Of a DNA stretch of 7,174 bases, positions 6,657 to 7,174 are shown one piece after another (positions within the stretch are counted from its first letter, which is position 1; each line of letters begins with the position of its first letter). This stretch comes from Nitrospiraceae bacterium (GTDB lineage Bacteria; Nitrospirota; UBA9217): the NCBI GenBank assembly GCA_003454665.1, contig DMKB01000128.1:1-7174 (forward strand). Reading direction: 5' to 3'. Made by a program: the position numbers and the translations under genes. The notes under the pieces are model-generated. The model was not told the DNA's origin. It saw only the letters and a list, made by a program, of their open reading frames with translations, and made no database searches.

Positions 6657-6717
6657 GTAAAATTGTAGTTTTAATCGTCAATTTTACTATAGCATGCCTT
6701 CTCTAAAAGTACAATTT
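6657..6717. promoter_or_regulatory. AT-rich inverted repeats around the regulator promoter (candidate operators)
   Basis: Two overlapping symmetries are present. First, GTAAAATTG (6657-6665) and CAATTTTAC (6679-6687) form a perfect 9-bp inverted repeat with arm centres 22 bases apart, about two helical turns; its right arm overlaps the -10. Second, AAATTGTAGTTTTA (6660-6673) recurs on the other strand at 6704-6717 with 13 of 14 bases matching; this second copy covers the -35. A dimeric regulator could bind here, possibly the adjacent LuxR protein itself. AT-rich DNA raises the chance of accidental symmetry, so this is a candidate only. Confidence 0.4.
6686..6714 (-). promoter_or_regulatory. 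Extended -10 promoter for the PAS-LuxR regulator
   Basis: Minus strand: -10 TATAGT (6686-6691) preceded by TGC, an extended -10, with TTGTAC (6709-6714) as a weak -35 at exactly 17 bases. The start of transcription would be near 6679, leaving a leader of about 115 bases before the regulator ATG. It is the best promoter match in the 611 bases upstream of that gene. Both hexamers are overlapped by inverted-repeat sequences, which suggests control at this site. Confidence 0.5.
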
Positions 6718-6798
6718 AAGAGGAAGATACTTTCTTAACTAATAAATCCATTGCCATTTCAGACCCTTGCATTCCTTTGCTATAGCGTGCAACCTTTG

Positions 6799-6820
6799 TC
6801 TTGATTCGTATGAATCAAGA
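6799..6820. promoter_or_regulatory. Perfect 9-bp-arm palindrome (candidate operator)
   Basis: Arms TCTTGATTC (6799-6807) and GAATCAAGA (6812-6820) flank a four-base centre, GTAT. The arms are AT-rich and not followed by a T-run on either strand, so this is more like an operator than a terminator. It lies about 236 bases upstream of the regulator start, next to a second TATAGC-like hexamer at 6780-6785 (minus strand) that is itself part of an 11-base near-repeat of the regulator -10 region. Confidence 0.4.
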
Positions 6821-7055
6821 AAATAATCCATTTGAGCCATTGAAAAGCAGTGCTTCATTGGATACAGTTACAGCGTATTAAAGTTAAAGTGTAAATTTAT
6901 CATTTCATTGCAAATTTCCAACCGGCACCAATCAATGCACATTCTGTAAACAGAAAATTCACAAATGCCGAGGCAGGATTGGAACAGTGACGGCTCTCGC
7001 CCTGCCGATTGTTTTGCCTGCCTTATTACGCTCAATAGCATATTTAAGAACCTGC

Positions 7056-7080
7056 ATGGGACGCAGATCGACGCAGATCG
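7056..7080. repeat. Remnant of the tandem-repeat family, opposite orientation
   Basis: Bases 7056-7068 (ATGGGACGCAGAT) are the exact reverse complement of 2496-2508 in repeat copy A. They run into a two-unit tandem, ACGCAGATCG at 7061-7070 and 7071-7080. Only this short part of the larger repeat is recognisable here. Confidence 0.5.
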
Positions 7081-7174
7081 AGATATAAAGTAGCTTCTTG
7101 TTTTAGACAATTAACTAAAAACTAAGAACCAAAAACCCGAAATTTTTCACTTATCCGCTTTTACCGTGTCGATC

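Larger units (their letters stand above)
6564..7174. other. Long region without a convincing gene
   Basis: About 611 bases, more AT-rich than the coding part of the window. It holds the regulator promoter and its inverted repeats (6657-6717), an 11-base direct repeat CTATAGC[A/G]TGC at 6687-6697 and 6780-6790, the palindrome at 6799-6820, and a short repeat remnant at 7056-7080. The longest reading frame (minus strand, 7110-6868, 80 codons) has no ribosome site and resembles no family I know. Nothing recognisable as a tRNA or a structured RNA was seen. Confidence 0.6.

Noticed and set aside
6799..6820. Palindrome as a transcription terminator
   Set aside because: Stem is AT-rich and lacks a following T-run on either strand, and no gene ends nearby.
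6868..7110. 80-codon minus-strand reading frame
   Set aside because: No ribosome site, no recognisable family, many Cys and Ile codons from AT-rich DNA, and it runs through the short repeat remnant.

Overview
This window of about 7.2 kb appears to come from a Gram-negative, probably anaerobic bacterium. The evidence is cleavable signal peptides, an outer-membrane beta-barrel ending in phenylalanine, and a two-subunit ADP-forming acyl-CoA synthetase (an energy-conserving enzyme of anaerobes). The mix would suit Desulfobacterota, Nitrospirota or a similar environmental lineage. That is an inference from gene content, because no taxonomic marker is present.

Layout. A NicO/RcnA-type nickel/cobalt transporter (175-1545) is the only plus-strand gene, and it converges with 18 bases to spare on the next gene. 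All other genes lie on the minus strand. Read in the direction of transcription (right to left) they are: a PAS-LuxR regulator (6563-5904); a small exported TPR protein with an acidic tail (5778-5266); an outer-membrane beta-barrel gene broken by one frameshift (5152-4258); the alpha subunit of an ADP-forming acyl-CoA synthetase (4160-2799); and its beta subunit (2271-1564).

Repeats. The 527-base gap between the alpha and beta synthetase genes is almost entirely two tandem copies of a repeat of about 240 bp (2291-2522 and 2544-2787). They share a 97-bp identical core with a conserved small hairpin. A 13-base piece of the same repeat recurs in opposite orientation near the right edge (7056-7068).

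Regulation. A good sigma70-like promoter precedes the TPR gene (TTGACA, 18 bases, TATGGT with an extended -10) and is followed by a strong ribosome binding site. The regulator gene has an extended -10 promoter (6686-6714) enclosed by AT-rich inverted repeats, and a separate 9-bp-arm palindrome lies further upstream (6799-6820). The rest of the 611-base right-hand region appears non-coding.

How the genes work together. The alpha and beta subunits form one enzyme that makes ATP from acyl-CoA, ADP and phosphate. The TPR protein and beta-barrel look like an envelope pair of unknown role. The regulator may control itself or its neighbours. The transporter looks unrelated to the others. I see no complete new defence, mobile or biosynthetic system. 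The most unusual signals are the tandem repeat filling the synthetase operon gap, the Cys-rich PAS regulator and its symmetric promoter region.
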